A DNA stretch of 41,132 bases from Deinobacterium chartae. Its GTDB lineage: Bacteria > Deinococcota > Deinococci > Deinococcales > Deinococcaceae. Within the stretch, counting starts at the first letter, position 1. Every line of letters starts with the position of its first letter. The position numbers and the translations under genes were made by a program. The DNA lies in assembly GCF_014202645.1 (NCBI RefSeq), contig NZ_JACHHG010000020.1:1-41132 (forward strand), in the 5' to 3' direction. The notes beneath the pieces were generated by a model. That model did not search any database and was not told the origin of the DNA. It saw only the letters and a list, made by a program, of their open reading frames with translations. Of this stretch, positions 1 through 11,277 are shown piece by piece.

Positions 1-512
1 GCGAGGTCGTTTTTGGCTTCGTCGCAGCCGGCGACGTCTTGGAAGGTGAGTTTGATGCTGCCTTCGGACAGTACGTGCGCACGCGACTTCCCGAAGGTGT
101 TCGCTCCGGCGTCACCGCCGCCGCGGTTGCTGCGGGTCATGTACACCAGCAGCATGATGATCAGGCCCACCGAGACCAACGGGAAGATCAGGCCGGTCCA
201 GTTGAAATTGCTGACCGGTTCGATCTGCACCTGAACGCCGCGTTCGCCCAGACGTTCGGGACTGACCGAGGGGTCGCTGGACAGCGTGGTAACCGTGAAA
301 GACGTGCCGTTGTCGCGTTCGCCGCGAACGGTGGTGACGTTGCCGTTGGGCTGCAGAACGACGCTGCGCACCTGCCCCTGCTCGAGCAGGCGCACGAAGG
401 CGTTGACGCTCATCCCGGTCCCGCTCGGCCGCTGGGTGCTGAGGGTGATGACGATCGCCACACCGATGACGATCAGCAGCACCCACCACAGGTTGATGCC
501 CCGAAGCTTCAT
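1..512 (-). CDS. ftsH: FtsH membrane zinc metalloprotease, N-terminal part (cut by window edge)
   Basis: ATP-dependent membrane protease that degrades misfolded membrane proteins and selected cytosolic regulators. About 170 residues are visible, reading leftwards off the window. There is a first membrane helix at about residues 8-23 (NLWWVLLIVIGVAIVI), an extracytoplasmic stretch of about 80 residues, a second helix around residues 105-126 (GLIFPLVSVGLIIMLLVYM), then a Gly-rich linker leading into FGKSRA and FQDVAGCDEAK, the conserved entry to the FtsH AAA domain. The AAA and protease domains lie outside the window. The start is the ATG at 512: an upstream ATG at 520 runs into a stop after two codons, and a TACAAT box sits 6 nt before 512, implying a leaderless mRNA. 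It is divergent from dnaK. Deinococci often carry several ftsH paralogs, so which one this is cannot be told. Confidence 0.93.
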   Translation of the reverse strand, partial: MKLRGINLWWVLLIVIGVAIVITLSTQRPSGTGMSVNAFVRLLEQGQVRSVVLQPNGNVTTVRGERDNGTSFTVTTLSSDPSVSPERLGERGVQVQIEPVSNFNWTGLIFPLVSVGLIIMLLVYMTRSNRGGGDAGANTFGKSRAHVLSEGSIKLTFQDVAGCDEAKNDL

Positions 513-518
513 GCGGCC

Positions 519-524
519 ATTGTA
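519..524 (-). promoter_or_regulatory. -10 box of leaderless ftsH promoter
   Basis: On the minus strand TACAAT is followed by six bases and then the ATG of ftsH. Transcription would begin at or next to the start codon. The same geometry recurs at many genes in this window. No clear -35 box is seen. Confidence 0.6.
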
Positions 525-594
525 CGCCCGGCGTCTCAGGGCACTCTGAGAAGCAGTCGCCATTGCGTTGGGGAGGAATGCACCAACCCCTCAA

Positions 595-617
595 ACTTGA
601 TATAACCACACTCAAGT
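595..617. promoter_or_regulatory. HAIR operator (HspR site) upstream of dnaK
   Basis: CTTGA (596-600), 11 bases, TCAAG (612-616) matches the spacing of the HspR-associated inverted repeat CTTGAGT-N7-ACTCAAG, and both arms extend by one more complementary pair (A...T). It lies just upstream of and against the -35 box of the dnaK promoter, so a bound repressor would exclude RNA polymerase. HspR is a known heat-shock repressor in Deinococcus radiodurans and actinobacteria. The hspR gene is not in this window. Confidence 0.8.
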
Positions 618-620
618 CTG

Positions 621-649
621 TTGACATGAACAACCTACGGCGTTATGAT
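621..649 (+). promoter_or_regulatory. Sigma-70 type promoter of dnaK
   Basis: TTGACA at 621-626, a 17-base spacer, TATGAT at 644-649: a near-consensus housekeeping promoter. The start of transcription would fall near 656, giving a 5' leader of about 65 nt, unlike the leaderless genes nearby. Strong promoter plus HAIR operator is the usual repressor-controlled chaperone layout. Confidence 0.8.
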
Positions 650-721
650 GAACAGTGTAACAAAGCTGTTTCCTGCCCGGGAGACAGAAATTGAACTCAT
701 CGCACGCAAGGAGTACCCACC

Positions 722-2596
<1,875 letters not shown>

Positions 2597-2611
2597 ACCC
2601 GGTACGAACCA

Positions 2612-2652
2612 AGGACTTAGGCGACAGGGAGGGCGCTCCCTCCCTAAGTCCT
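2612..2652. repeat. Stem-loop between dnaK and grpE
   Basis: AGGACTTAGG (2612-2621) is perfectly complementary to CCTAAGTCCT (2643-2652), with a partly pairing GGGAG/CTCCC core. The 3' arm overlaps a short tandem, CTAAGTCCTAAGTCCT, ending near 2659, then TTTCTCC. It could attenuate transcription or stabilise the dnaK message relative to grpE. No true U-run follows, so full termination is uncertain. Confidence 0.6.
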
Positions 2653-2696
2653 AAGTCCTTTCTCCTTACCCGCTTCTCCCCTATCCTGAGGTACCC

Positions 2697-3356
2697 ATGA
2701 ACCAGCCGAACGATCCCGAGCTCAAGAACAACCCCCAAGCGCAACAGGACGCCAAAACCGTAGACGCCGAACCCTCCGGGGCGCAAGACCACCTCGAGGC
2801 GCAACAGGACGCCAAAACCGTAGACGCCGAGCAGCGCGCGGCCAGCGAGACCGAAGACGAGGACCCGGCGTTTGACCCGGCGATGTTCGCGCAGGTCGAG
2901 GAAATGATGAAGAAACTCGAGCGCGTCGACGAACTCGAACGCGAGCTGAACGCGCAGCGCGACCGTTACGCCCGCTTGATGGCCGACTTCGAGAACTACC
3001 GCCGCCGCACCTCGCAAGACGTCCTCGAGGCCGAGCAGCGCGGGGTCGCCAAGGCCGCCGAAACGCTGTTCCCGGTGCTCGATGACTTAAGCCGCGCCGT
3101 GGAACTGGGCCGCGCGAATCCCGCCTCGATCATCGGCGGCGTGGAGACGGTGCTGGGCAGCTTGCAGCGCCTGTTCGAGAAGCTCGGCCTCGAGGCGACC
3201 GGCAAGGAGGGCGAGAAGTTTGACCCCGCCTTCCACGAGGCCCTCAGCGTGGTTCCCGGTGACGAGGACGACGTGATCGTGCAGGTGTACCAGACCGGGT
3301 TCCGCATGGGCGACCGCCTGGTGCGACCAGCACGGGTGGTCGTAGCGAAAAAGTGA
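2697..3356 (+). CDS. grpE: Nucleotide exchange factor GrpE
   Basis: Releases ADP from DnaK to reset the chaperone cycle. 219 residues. There is an acidic, low-complexity N-terminal tail (about 1-60), the long coiled-coil helix (about 65-115, with ERVDELERELNAQRDRYARLMADFENYRRR), and the C-terminal beta-domain ending in the family signature VVQVYQTGFRMGDRLVRPARVVVAK-like block. The start ATG at 2697 has GAGGT 5 nt upstream; dnaJ has a nearly identical ribosome-binding context. Odd point: the tail contains a 20-residue unit present twice, from an in-frame 60-bp duplication (see the repeat entry). Second gene of the dnaK-grpE-dnaJ cluster. Confidence 0.96.
   Translation: MNQPNDPELKNNPQAQQDAKTVDAEPSGAQDHLEAQQDAKTVDAEQRAASETEDEDPAFDPAMFAQVEEMMKKLERVDELERELNAQRDRYARLMADFENYRRRTSQDVLEAEQRGVAKAAETLFPVLDDLSRAVELGRANPASIIGGVETVLGSLQRLFEKLGLEATGKEGEKFDPAFHEALSVVPGDEDDVIVQVYQTGFRMGDRLVRPARVVVAKK
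2739..2830 (+). repeat. 60-bp-period direct repeat inside grpE
   Basis: A 32-bp block is identical at 2739-2770 and 2799-2830, spaced exactly 60 bp (20 codons) apart. It encodes AQQDAKTVDAE twice in the disordered N-terminal tail of GrpE. Identity at third codon positions indicates a recent tandem duplication, or active maintenance by slippage or recombination. Confidence 0.92.
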
Positions 3357-3357
3357 A

Positions 3358-3452
3358 TCAGTGACGGGTTGTCGGTTGTCAGCGGCCGGTCGTTCGCGAG
3401 CGCGCCTGCCGGGCTGCGCCCACTGGCCTGTCGTGCGGATCCCGGTCACTGA
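3358..3452. repeat. Long-range inverted repeat between grpE and dnaJ
   Basis: TCAGTGAC (3358-3365) pairs with GTCACTGA (3445-3452), and the pairing continues inward with one bulge (GGG with CCC). The enclosed about 80 nt are GC-rich with further short inverted segments (GGCC/GGCC). The whole 124-nt grpE-dnaJ gap is therefore one structured element, perhaps an intergenic repeat or an mRNA processing/attenuation structure. No T-run. Confidence 0.5.
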
Positions 3453-3480
3453 CGGCTGCACGCTCTCCTGAGGTATTCCT

Positions 3481-4374
3481 ATGGCCTACAAAGACTACTA
3501 CGAAACACTCGGCGTTTCCCGCAGCGCCTCGGACGCCGAGATCAAGAGCGCGTACCGCCGACTCGCCAAGCAGTACCACCCGGACAAGAACCCGGGAGAC
3601 GCGGCGGCGGCCGAGCGTTTCAAGGAAATCAACGAGGCGAACGCGGTTTTGTCGGACCCCGAGAAGCGCCGGCTGTACGACCAGTACGGCCACACCGGAC
3701 AGGTGCCGCCCGGAGCGTACAGCGGCGACATGGGCGGCGTGGACCCCTCGCAGTTCTCCGACTTCTTCCGTGACCTTTTCATGGGCGGCGGTTTCGGCAA
3801 CCTGGGCGGGCGCGGCGGCGTGCGCGGCGGCGCGGTGAACCTCGAGGACCTGTTCGCGGGCATGGGCGGTACCGCCACCCGCCGCCCGCAGCCGGTTGAA
3901 GGCGACTTGCAGGTCACCTTGCGCGAGGCCTTCGAGGGTACGCGGCGCACCGTGGCGGTCGGGGACCGCCGCCTCGAGGTGGGCGTGCCCGCCGGTTCGC
4001 GCGACGGTACGCGGCTGCGGCTGGGCGGTCAGGCCCCGGGCGGCGGCGACGTGATCCTCAACGTGCGCGTCCAGCCGGACCCGATCTTCAGCCTCGAGGG
4101 CGACGACGTGACCGTGCGCGCCGAGGTGCCGGTGACCGTGGCCGTGCTCGGCGGCGAGGTGCGCGTGCCAACCCTCGGCGGCGACGTGTCGCTGCGGATT
4201 CCGGCGGGCAGTTCCTCGGGGCGGCGGTTGCGCCTGCGCGGGCAGGGCTGGCCGCAGGCGGGCGGACGGGGACGCGGCGACCTGTTCGTCGAGATCGCCA
4301 TCCGTGTGCCCAGCAGCCTCACGCCCGAGGAACGCGAGCTGTATGAACGCCTCGAGGCCCTGCGTACGTCCTGA
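3481..4374 (+). CDS. dnaJ: DnaJ co-chaperone, zinc-finger-less type
   Basis: Stimulates DnaK ATPase and delivers substrates. The J domain occupies about residues 1-70, with HPD in [10 protein letters not shown] (around 32-41). A Gly/Phe-rich linker follows (about 75-125, [12 protein letters not shown]). The peptide-binding beta-domains run from about 135 to the end, with the [18 protein letters not shown] and [11 protein letters not shown] blocks. The four CxxCxGxG motifs of classical DnaJ are absent: the protein contains no cysteine pairs at all and is only 297 residues long, like Thermus DnaJ and CbpA-type proteins. Start ATG 3481 with TGAGGT upstream. Last gene of the dnaK cluster, followed by a terminator. 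Confidence 0.95.
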   Translation: MAYKDYYETLGVSRSASDAEIKSAYRRLAKQYHPDKNPGDAAAAERFKEINEANAVLSDPEKRRLYDQYGHTGQVPPGAYSGDMGGVDPSQFSDFFRDLFMGGGFGNLGGRGGVRGGAVNLEDLFAGMGGTATRRPQPVEGDLQVTLREAFEGTRRTVAVGDRRLEVGVPAGSRDGTRLRLGGQAPGGGDVILNVRVQPDPIFSLEGDDVTVRAEVPVTVAVLGGEVRVPTLGGDVSLRIPAGSSSGRRLRLRGQGWPQAGGRGRGDLFVEIAIRVPSSLTPEERELYERLEALRTS

Positions 4375-4391
4375 TTCCCGAGTTTCTGTAG

Positions 4392-4426
4392 CAGCGCCCT
4401 GGTCTTGCGGTCAGGGCGCTGTTGTC
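4392..4426 (+). terminator. Terminator after dnaJ
   Basis: CAGCGCCCTG (4392-4401) and CAGGGCGCTG (4412-4421) form a perfect 10-bp stem with a 10-nt loop, followed by TTGTCT. It sits 17 bases past the dnaJ stop and also separates dnaJ from the convergent GNAT gene. Confidence 0.75.
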
Positions 4427-4455
4427 TGCGGCCAGCGCTGAGCTTGGCGGTCCGC

Positions 4456-4947
4456 TCAGCCTTCTTGCAGGGTCTTGCCGTAGCACACGCTCAGCGGGTG
4501 GTTCGCGTAGTAGCCGTACCGGGCGATGCGCTGGTATCCGGAGGTCTCGTACAGCCGCATGGCCTCGGGCTGGCCGGTGCCGGTCTCGAGCCACACCTGG
4601 GTGTAGCCCAGCGCGCGGGCCTGCTCCTCGAGGCGGGTCAGGATGCGGCGTGCGAGGCCGCGCCTGCGCGCCTCGGGGCGCACGTACATGCGTTTGACCT
4701 CGGCGGTGCCGGGAACGGGCGGATCGAGCAGCGGACGCAGCGCGCCGCATCCGACCGGTCGGGTGCCCTCGAGGGCGAGCAGCACTGCGCCGCCGCTGCC
4801 GCCCAGGGCGGCCGGGTCAAAGGGTTCGGGGTCATCGTCGTCGCCGTAACGCGCAGCCAGTTCGCGCTGCTGTTCGTCCATCAGTTCCTGGGCGCGGGGG
4901 TCGTCTGGGGTGGTCAGAATCAGCTGGGTCTCGGCCGGAAAAGACAT
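4456..4947 (-). CDS. GNAT-family N-acetyltransferase
   Basis: Predicted acetyl-CoA-dependent acyltransferase of unknown substrate, 163 residues. The GNAT core is visible: beta4 VKRMYVRPEARRRGLARRIL (about residues 79-98) holds the R/Q-x-x-G-x-G/A acetyl-CoA loop as RRRGLA, followed by the helix RLEEQARALGY, then VWLETGTGQPEAMRLYETSGYQRI, the usual substrate/C-terminal segment. Start ATG 4947. A TAGCAT box ends 9 nt upstream, so the mRNA may be leaderless or nearly so. Convergent with dnaJ and divergent from the hydrolase at 5107. The substrate cannot be read from the sequence. Confidence 0.88.
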   Translation of the reverse strand: MSFPAETQLILTTPDDPRAQELMDEQQRELAARYGDDDDPEPFDPAALGGSGGAVLLALEGTRPVGCGALRPLLDPPVPGTAEVKRMYVRPEARRRGLARRILTRLEEQARALGYTQVWLETGTGQPEAMRLYETSGYQRIARYGYYANHPLSVCYGKTLQEG

Positions 4948-4956
4948 CGTGCTGCT

Positions 4957-4962
4957 ATGCTA
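4957..4962 (-). promoter_or_regulatory. -10 box for GNAT gene
   Basis: TAGCAT on the minus strand, 9 nt before the ATG. The lipid kinase gene at 19482 has the same hexamer at the same 9-nt distance from its GTG. No clear -35 box. Confidence 0.4.
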
Positions 4963-5106
4963 AGCCACACTTGCGGCACGTGCGCGGAGATACCCATACG
5001 CCTGCGGTGAGGGTTTTCTCGGGGGAGCGGGTAGGGGCGAAGATGCGGGTGCACACGGGTACTTCTTAACGTTGAGATCAGCTTGCGTTGCTACATTGGA
5101 TCGGTG

Positions 5107-5970
5107 ATGCGGTTGCCGTTCGTGGTCCTTTCTGTTGCACTCGTGCTGTTCCTGCTGTTCCCGGTTGCCCGGGCCAGTACCCGAATTCCTCTGGTTACCC
5201 CGAGCATCTCGCCGCTTCGCCTGGCTCATCCCCTGGGGGATGCGTACCTGCTGGTGCCCCCGCGTTGCCGCAGCGCGGCCTGCTCGCTGATCGTGGTGTC
5301 TCACTCGAGGGGGATGACCGCTCAGGCGTCGTTCGAGCGCGCGCACCTGAACACCTTGTACAGTTCCTTTACCAGCGCCGGTTACGCGGTGCTGGTCAGC
5401 GACGACGCAGGCGCGCGTTCGTGGGGAAACCCGCAGTCGCTGAGCTACCTGGGCGAGGTTCATCGGCTGGCGACCCGGCACTTTCGTTTCAGCGGGCGCA
5501 CCTATACCTTCGGTTACTCGATGGGCGGGTTGCCTGCGCTGCTCAGCGCCTATCGCGGCGTGTTTCCGGTGCACGGGGTGATGCTGCTCGACGCGCGGGT
5601 CAACCTCGAGGATGCCTGGCGCAGCACCGACCACAAACGCCGCGCCGAGATCGCCCACGCCTTTGGCATCGCACCGACCGACGAACTGCCGCACGGTTTT
5701 GACCCGCTGAGCGATTACGGTGAGGGCAGCCGGATTCCGATGTTCATCGCTGGCAGCCCGACGGATCGCACCGTACCGTTTTCGAGCAACGGCGAGAGGC
5801 TGTACCACCGCGACTCGCGCACGGCACAGGTCGAACTGCTGCGCCTCGAGGGACCGCACCTGGGCGGCTCGCACTGGGGCCCCGAGGTGGTGGGAAGCAT
5901 GGTGCGCTTTGTAAACCGCCTGGAACGCGAGTACGAGCCGTTATACGGGGATACCCCCGAAGACGAGTAG
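5107..5970 (+). CDS. Secreted alpha/beta hydrolase
   Basis: Predicted exported serine hydrolase (esterase/lipase-like) of about 287 residues. The N-terminus MRLPFVVLSVALVLFLLFPVARA is a typical signal peptide cleaved after ARA. The oxyanion-side turn is SHSRGM (about 64-69), the nucleophile elbow GYSMGG (about 140-145, Ser central), the acid is probably Asp in GSPTDRTVPF (about 216-225), and the catalytic His lies in GPHLGGSHWG. The start is set at ATG 5107; GTG 5104 is immediately adjacent in frame. No strong Shine-Dalgarno is seen. The gene lies between the GNAT gene and clpB and shares no obvious function with either. Substrate unknown. Confidence 0.82.
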   Translation: MRLPFVVLSVALVLFLLFPVARASTRIPLVTPSISPLRLAHPLGDAYLLVPPRCRSAACSLIVVSHSRGMTAQASFERAHLNTLYSSFTSAGYAVLVSDDAGARSWGNPQSLSYLGEVHRLATRHFRFSGRTYTFGYSMGGLPALLSAYRGVFPVHGVMLLDARVNLEDAWRSTDHKRRAEIAHAFGIAPTDELPHGFDPLSDYGEGSRIPMFIAGSPTDRTVPFSSNGERLYHRDSRTAQVELLRLEGPHLGGSHWGPEVVGSMVRFVNRLEREYEPLYGDTPEDE

Positions 5971-5983
5971 ATTTACTCATAAA

Positions 5984-6006
5984 ACTTGACATCGGTCCAC
6001 TCAAGT
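5984..6006. promoter_or_regulatory. HAIR operator (HspR site) upstream of clpB
   Basis: CTTGA (5985-5989), 11 bases, TCAAG (6001-6005), with A...T extension on both sides: identical geometry to the dnaK operator. Here it lies directly on the -35 box and spacer, so HspR binding would block polymerase. A third half-site (TTGAG, 6015-6019) lies further downstream. Confidence 0.82.
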
Positions 6007-6014
6007 AATATTAT
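5986..6014 (+). promoter_or_regulatory. Promoter of clpB
   Basis: TTGACA (5986-5991), a 17-base spacer and TATTAT (6009-6014). The -35 box is inside the HAIR operator. The predicted transcript starts near 6021, giving a leader of about 50 nt that contains the hairpin at 6041-6062. Confidence 0.8.
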
Positions 6015-6040
6015 TTGAGCATGGGTCCGATCCCGCTTTA

Positions 6041-6062
6041 GGAGCGGCCTTCGGGCCGCTCC
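6041..6062 (+). other. UUCG-capped hairpin in clpB leader
   Basis: GGAGCGGCC and GGCCGCTCC form a perfect 9-bp stem closed by C(UUCG)G, one of the most stable tetraloops. It ends one base before the GGAGGT ribosome-binding site (6064-6069). There is no T-run, so it is more likely to protect the message or affect ribosome loading than to terminate. Confidence 0.8.
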
Positions 6063-6072
6063 CGGAGGTTTT

Positions 6073-8637
<2,565 letters not shown>

Positions 8638-8651
8638 GCCGCTGCCTCAGC

Positions 8652-8681
8652 AGCCCTGCCCCCAAAGGGCAGGGCTTTTTT
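8652..8681 (+). terminator. Intrinsic terminator of clpB
   Basis: AGCCCTGCCC (8652-8661), loop CCAAA, GGGCAGGGCT (8667-8676) and a T-run to 8681. Classic rho-independent terminator. The following 8682-8895 holds no recognisable gene, only the small hairpin GCCGCT-TG-AGCGGC near 8855 in the presumed leader of the next gene. Confidence 0.93.
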
Positions 8682-8895
8682 CACGCCGCTTCGGGACAGC
8701 CGTCGCAGTCTCAAGCGACGCTCAAGACCTTACGCGCTCCCCCAGCAACCTCCTCGAGGCCTTCCGGAGGCACTTTGGGAAAGGTTCGGGCGCAACACAC
8801 AGGCTGCACCGAATCCTCCGCTTCATTTCGTACCATGCGGTTAGAGCCTGCCTGTGGCCGCTTGAGCGGCTGAAACCCGGAAGGAGGGATAACGT

Positions 8896-9315
8896 ATGCG
8901 AGTGGTCCGTCTGTGCACGCTGCTGTGGAGCCTGGTCCTGGGAAGCGCCCTGGCACAGGAAAATCTGCCGCCGTCCCCGCTCCACCCGCTCCCCCCGGCC
9001 TTTGCGACCCACGGACCCGGAGCGGTCGGCATCCGCAACCCGGCCCTGAGCGTCCTCAGCACGCCGCCCCGCCTGGTCTTCGAACTGAGCAGCGAAGCCA
9101 GCGTTCCCCTCGAGGTACGGCTCTCGGTCGCGATCTACGACGCGACCGGACAGCAGCGGGGCACGCTGCAGCGCAGCGTGACGCTGGGGGCCGGAGCCTC
9201 ACAGCCCCAGAGCCTGCCCCTCGAGGGTCTGAGCGCCGGAGAGTATGCGCTGGTCCTGACCGCCCAGCCCGTCGGTGGCCAGGCGTACGGGCTGCGCCTG
9301 AACGTGCGCCTCTGA
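8896..9315 (+). CDS. Small secreted protein, unknown function
   Basis: 139 residues, not recognised as a named family. The N-terminus [20 protein letters not shown] is a clear signal peptide with likely cleavage after ALA. A Pro-rich stretch (about 24-40) follows, then alternating beta-strand-like segments with [23 protein letters not shown] and a closing [25 protein letters not shown]. This pattern is typical of an Ig-like or FlgD-like extracellular beta-sandwich. Start ATG 8896 with GGAGGG 8 nt upstream. The MFS transporter gene follows 40 bp later but has its own promoter. Confidence 0.75.
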   Translation: MRVVRLCTLLWSLVLGSALAQENLPPSPLHPLPPAFATHGPGAVGIRNPALSVLSTPPRLVFELSSEASVPLEVRLSVAIYDATGQQRGTLQRSVTLGAGASQPQSLPLEGLSAGEYALVLTAQPVGGQAYGLRLNVRL

Positions 9316-9340
9316 CCCCGGTGGGGGCCAGCCACCCCGT

Positions 9341-9346
9341 TATAAT
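9341..9346 (+). promoter_or_regulatory. -10 box of MFS transporter promoter
   Basis: Perfect TATAAT ending 9 nt before the ATG at 9356, so the transcript leader is only a few bases at most. No ribosome-binding site precedes the ATG, consistent with leaderless translation. Confidence 0.65.
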
Positions 9347-9355
9347 CGGCCCATC

Positions 9356-10579
9356 ATGCAAGACGCCGCCTCCCGCCCGGTCAACCCGTGGCTGCTTTCG
9401 CTGTTCTGGTTCGGCAGTGCCTTTCACTGGTTCATCCTGCTGCCCATTCTGATTCCTGCCGATGTGGTGCGTTTCGTGGGCGAAGCCAGCAAGGGAACCT
9501 ACCTGGGGCTGATGCTGGGCGTGAGCGCGGTGATCCCCCTGGTCCTGCCGCCGATCATCGGTGCTTACTCGGACCGCGTCGGCAAACGCCTGCCCTTTTT
9601 GGTGTGGGGAGTCGTGCTCAACGCCCTGGGCGTGCTGGGCATGGCGCTGGCTCACACCTACTGGCCGTTTTTCCTGGCTTTCTTGCTGGTTCAGCTGGGC
9701 AACAACCTAGCCACCGCGCCCTACAGCGCCCTGATTCCCGAACTCGTCCCTTCCGAGCGGCGCGGCCACGCCAGCGGAGCCATGGGCCTGCTGCAACTGA
9801 TGGGTCAGGCGCTGGGCGGCATCGCCGTGCTGGTCACCGGTCTGCTGGTGGGCGCGGGCGTGCTGCCCGCGGCGCGCGAAGCCCAGTATCTGCTGGTCGG
9901 GGTGGTGCTGATCGGCAGCGCTGCAGTCACGCTGCTCAACGTGCCCGAACCCCCGGCAGCGCAGCGCAGCGCAGCTCCGGCGCTGCGCTGGACCGCGCTG
10001 TTCTTGCACCAGGCCTTCTTGTGGGTGTTCCTCACCCGGGCACTGTTCAGCCTGGGGCAGTACTCGGTCCAGCCTTTCTTGCAGTTCTACCTGGGCGACG
10101 TGGTCGCTGTGCCGCAGCCGGCCGAAGCGGTCAGCTACCTGCTGCTGGCCCTGGTGGCGGGAGGTACCGTCAGCGCCCTGATCGGCGGGCGCATCTCGGA
10201 CCGGGTGGGCCGCAAGCCGGTCATTTACGTGGCAGGCGGGCTGATGGCGATCTGCGCCCTGCTGTTCTTGTTCGCGCCCTCGTTCGGGGTGGCCCTCGCC
10301 ATCGGGCTGCTGTTCGGTCTCGGTTACGGTGCTTTTACCTCGGTGGACTGGGCGCTCGGAGCCGACGCGATGCCGAGCGCGCGCTCGTTCGCGCGCGACA
10401 TGGGAATCTGGCACGTCGCCTTCGTAGCTCCGCAACTGGTCTCCACGCCGCAAGGCCGCCTGCTCGACTGGGGCAACAGCGTCGCCCCCAACCTGGGCTA
10501 CACATTGATCTTCGGTTCGGCCGTCGTGTTCTTCGCGCTGGGCGTGATCCTCATCCGCAACGTCAAAGGCGTGCGTTAG
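9356..10579 (+). CDS. MFS transporter
   Basis: Integral membrane secondary transporter of 407 residues with about 12 hydrophobic segments. Two copies of the loop 2-3 signature appear at equivalent positions in each half: [13 protein letters not shown] (about 62-74) and [15 protein letters not shown] (about 279-293), the hallmark of an MFS duplication. The C-terminal half contains the [19 protein letters not shown] motif seen in sugar-type (GPH/SLC45-like) MFS proteins, so a sugar or small metabolite is possible, but the substrate is not deducible. Leaderless start at ATG 9356. Followed by the terminator at 10607. Confidence 0.88.
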   Translation: MQDAASRPVNPWLLSLFWFGSAFHWFILLPILIPADVVRFVGEASKGTYLGLMLGVSAVIPLVLPPIIGAYSDRVGKRLPFLVWGVVLNALGVLGMALAHTYWPFFLAFLLVQLGNNLATAPYSALIPELVPSERRGHASGAMGLLQLMGQALGGIAVLVTGLLVGAGVLPAAREAQYLLVGVVLIGSAAVTLLNVPEPPAAQRSAAPALRWTALFLHQAFLWVFLTRALFSLGQYSVQPFLQFYLGDVVAVPQPAEAVSYLLLALVAGGTVSALIGGRISDRVGRKPVIYVAGGLMAICALLFLFAPSFGVALAIGLLFGLGYGAFTSVDWALGADAMPSARSFARDMGIWHVAFVAPQLVSTPQGRLLDWGNSVAPNLGYTLIFGSAVVFFALGVILIRNVKGVR

Positions 10580-10606
10580 GTCTTCCCGGTTCAGCGTCTC
10601 ATGACC

Positions 10607-10637
10607 AAAGGGCCCGCCTTGAGCGGGCCTTTAGTTT
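10607..10637 (+). terminator. Terminator after MFS gene
   Basis: GGCCCGC (10611-10617), loop CTTGA, GCGGGCC (10623-10629), extended by G-T and A-T pairs, then TTTAGTTT. Rho-independent type. Confidence 0.82.
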
Positions 10638-10721
10638 GTGGGGCCGGGCGCAAGACCGGGCACGCTGCAGCGGAACAATAGCCGCACGGTCTCTCAACTG
10701 CCCACCCGCAAGGAGGACATC

Positions 10722-11213
10722 ATGAGCACCCACACCGAAGCGGTTCAGAAACTCAACGCGCTGATCAAGGGCATCCGCATCGCCATGCTGACCACCCAGG
10801 CCCAAGACGGCGCCCTGCACAGCCGCCCGATGGGAACCATCGACGCCGAGTTCGACGGCACCCTGTGGTTTTTCACCGCCTGGGACTCGACCAAGGCCGA
10901 CGAACTCCGCCAGCATCCCAACGTCAACGTCGCCTACGCTGACCCCGCGCACCAGCGCTACGTCTCGGTAGTGGGCCGTGCCGAAATGGTGCGCGACGAC
11001 GCCAAGGCGCGCGAACTGTGGAACCCCATGCTCAAAGCGTGGTTTCCCGAAGGCCTCGAGGACCCCGAGCTGGCCCTGATCCGCATCGACGTGGACGGTG
11101 CGGAGTACTGGGACTCGCCTTCGGGCACCGCAGTGGTCCTCGCCGGATTCGTGAAGGCCGCGCTGACCGGCAAGCGAGCGCAGGGCGGCGAGAACGAAAA
11201 GTTGCAGCTGTAA
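10722..11213 (+). CDS. Pyridoxamine 5'-phosphate oxidase-fold general stress protein
   Basis: 163-residue protein of the general stress protein 26 / split-barrel flavin-binding group. Visible family blocks are IRIAMLTTQAQDGALHSRPM (about 18-37), GTLWFFTAWDSTKADELRQHPNVNVAYAD, YVSVVGRAEMVRD and WFPEG...LALIRIDVDGAEYWDSPSG (about 108-140). Such proteins bind FMN, FAD or F420-like cofactors, and the reaction is usually unknown. Start ATG 10722 with AAGGAGG 7 nt upstream. Convergent with the gene ending at 11278; a 54-bp perfect palindrome lies between them. Confidence 0.88.
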   Translation: MSTHTEAVQKLNALIKGIRIAMLTTQAQDGALHSRPMGTIDAEFDGTLWFFTAWDSTKADELRQHPNVNVAYADPAHQRYVSVVGRAEMVRDDAKARELWNPMLKAWFPEGLEDPELALIRIDVDGAEYWDSPSGTAVVLAGFVKAALTGKRAQGGENEKLQL

Positions 11214-11222
11214 GCCCCACCC

Positions 11223-11276
11223 GGGTTTCCCAACAGAGCGTCCCGGCCATGGCCGGGACGCTCTGTTGGGAAACCC
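11223..11276. terminator. Perfect 54-bp palindrome between convergent genes
   Basis: Each 27-base half is the exact reverse complement of the other, centred on CCATGG at 11247-11252, with no unpaired spacer. It starts 9 bases after the stop codon of the plus-strand gene and ends 1 base before the stop codon of the minus-strand gene. Either transcript would end in the same long hairpin, so it is most simply a bidirectional terminator or 3'-end stabiliser. There is no T-run beyond the stem on either side. Confidence 0.8.
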
Positions 11277-11277
11277 C

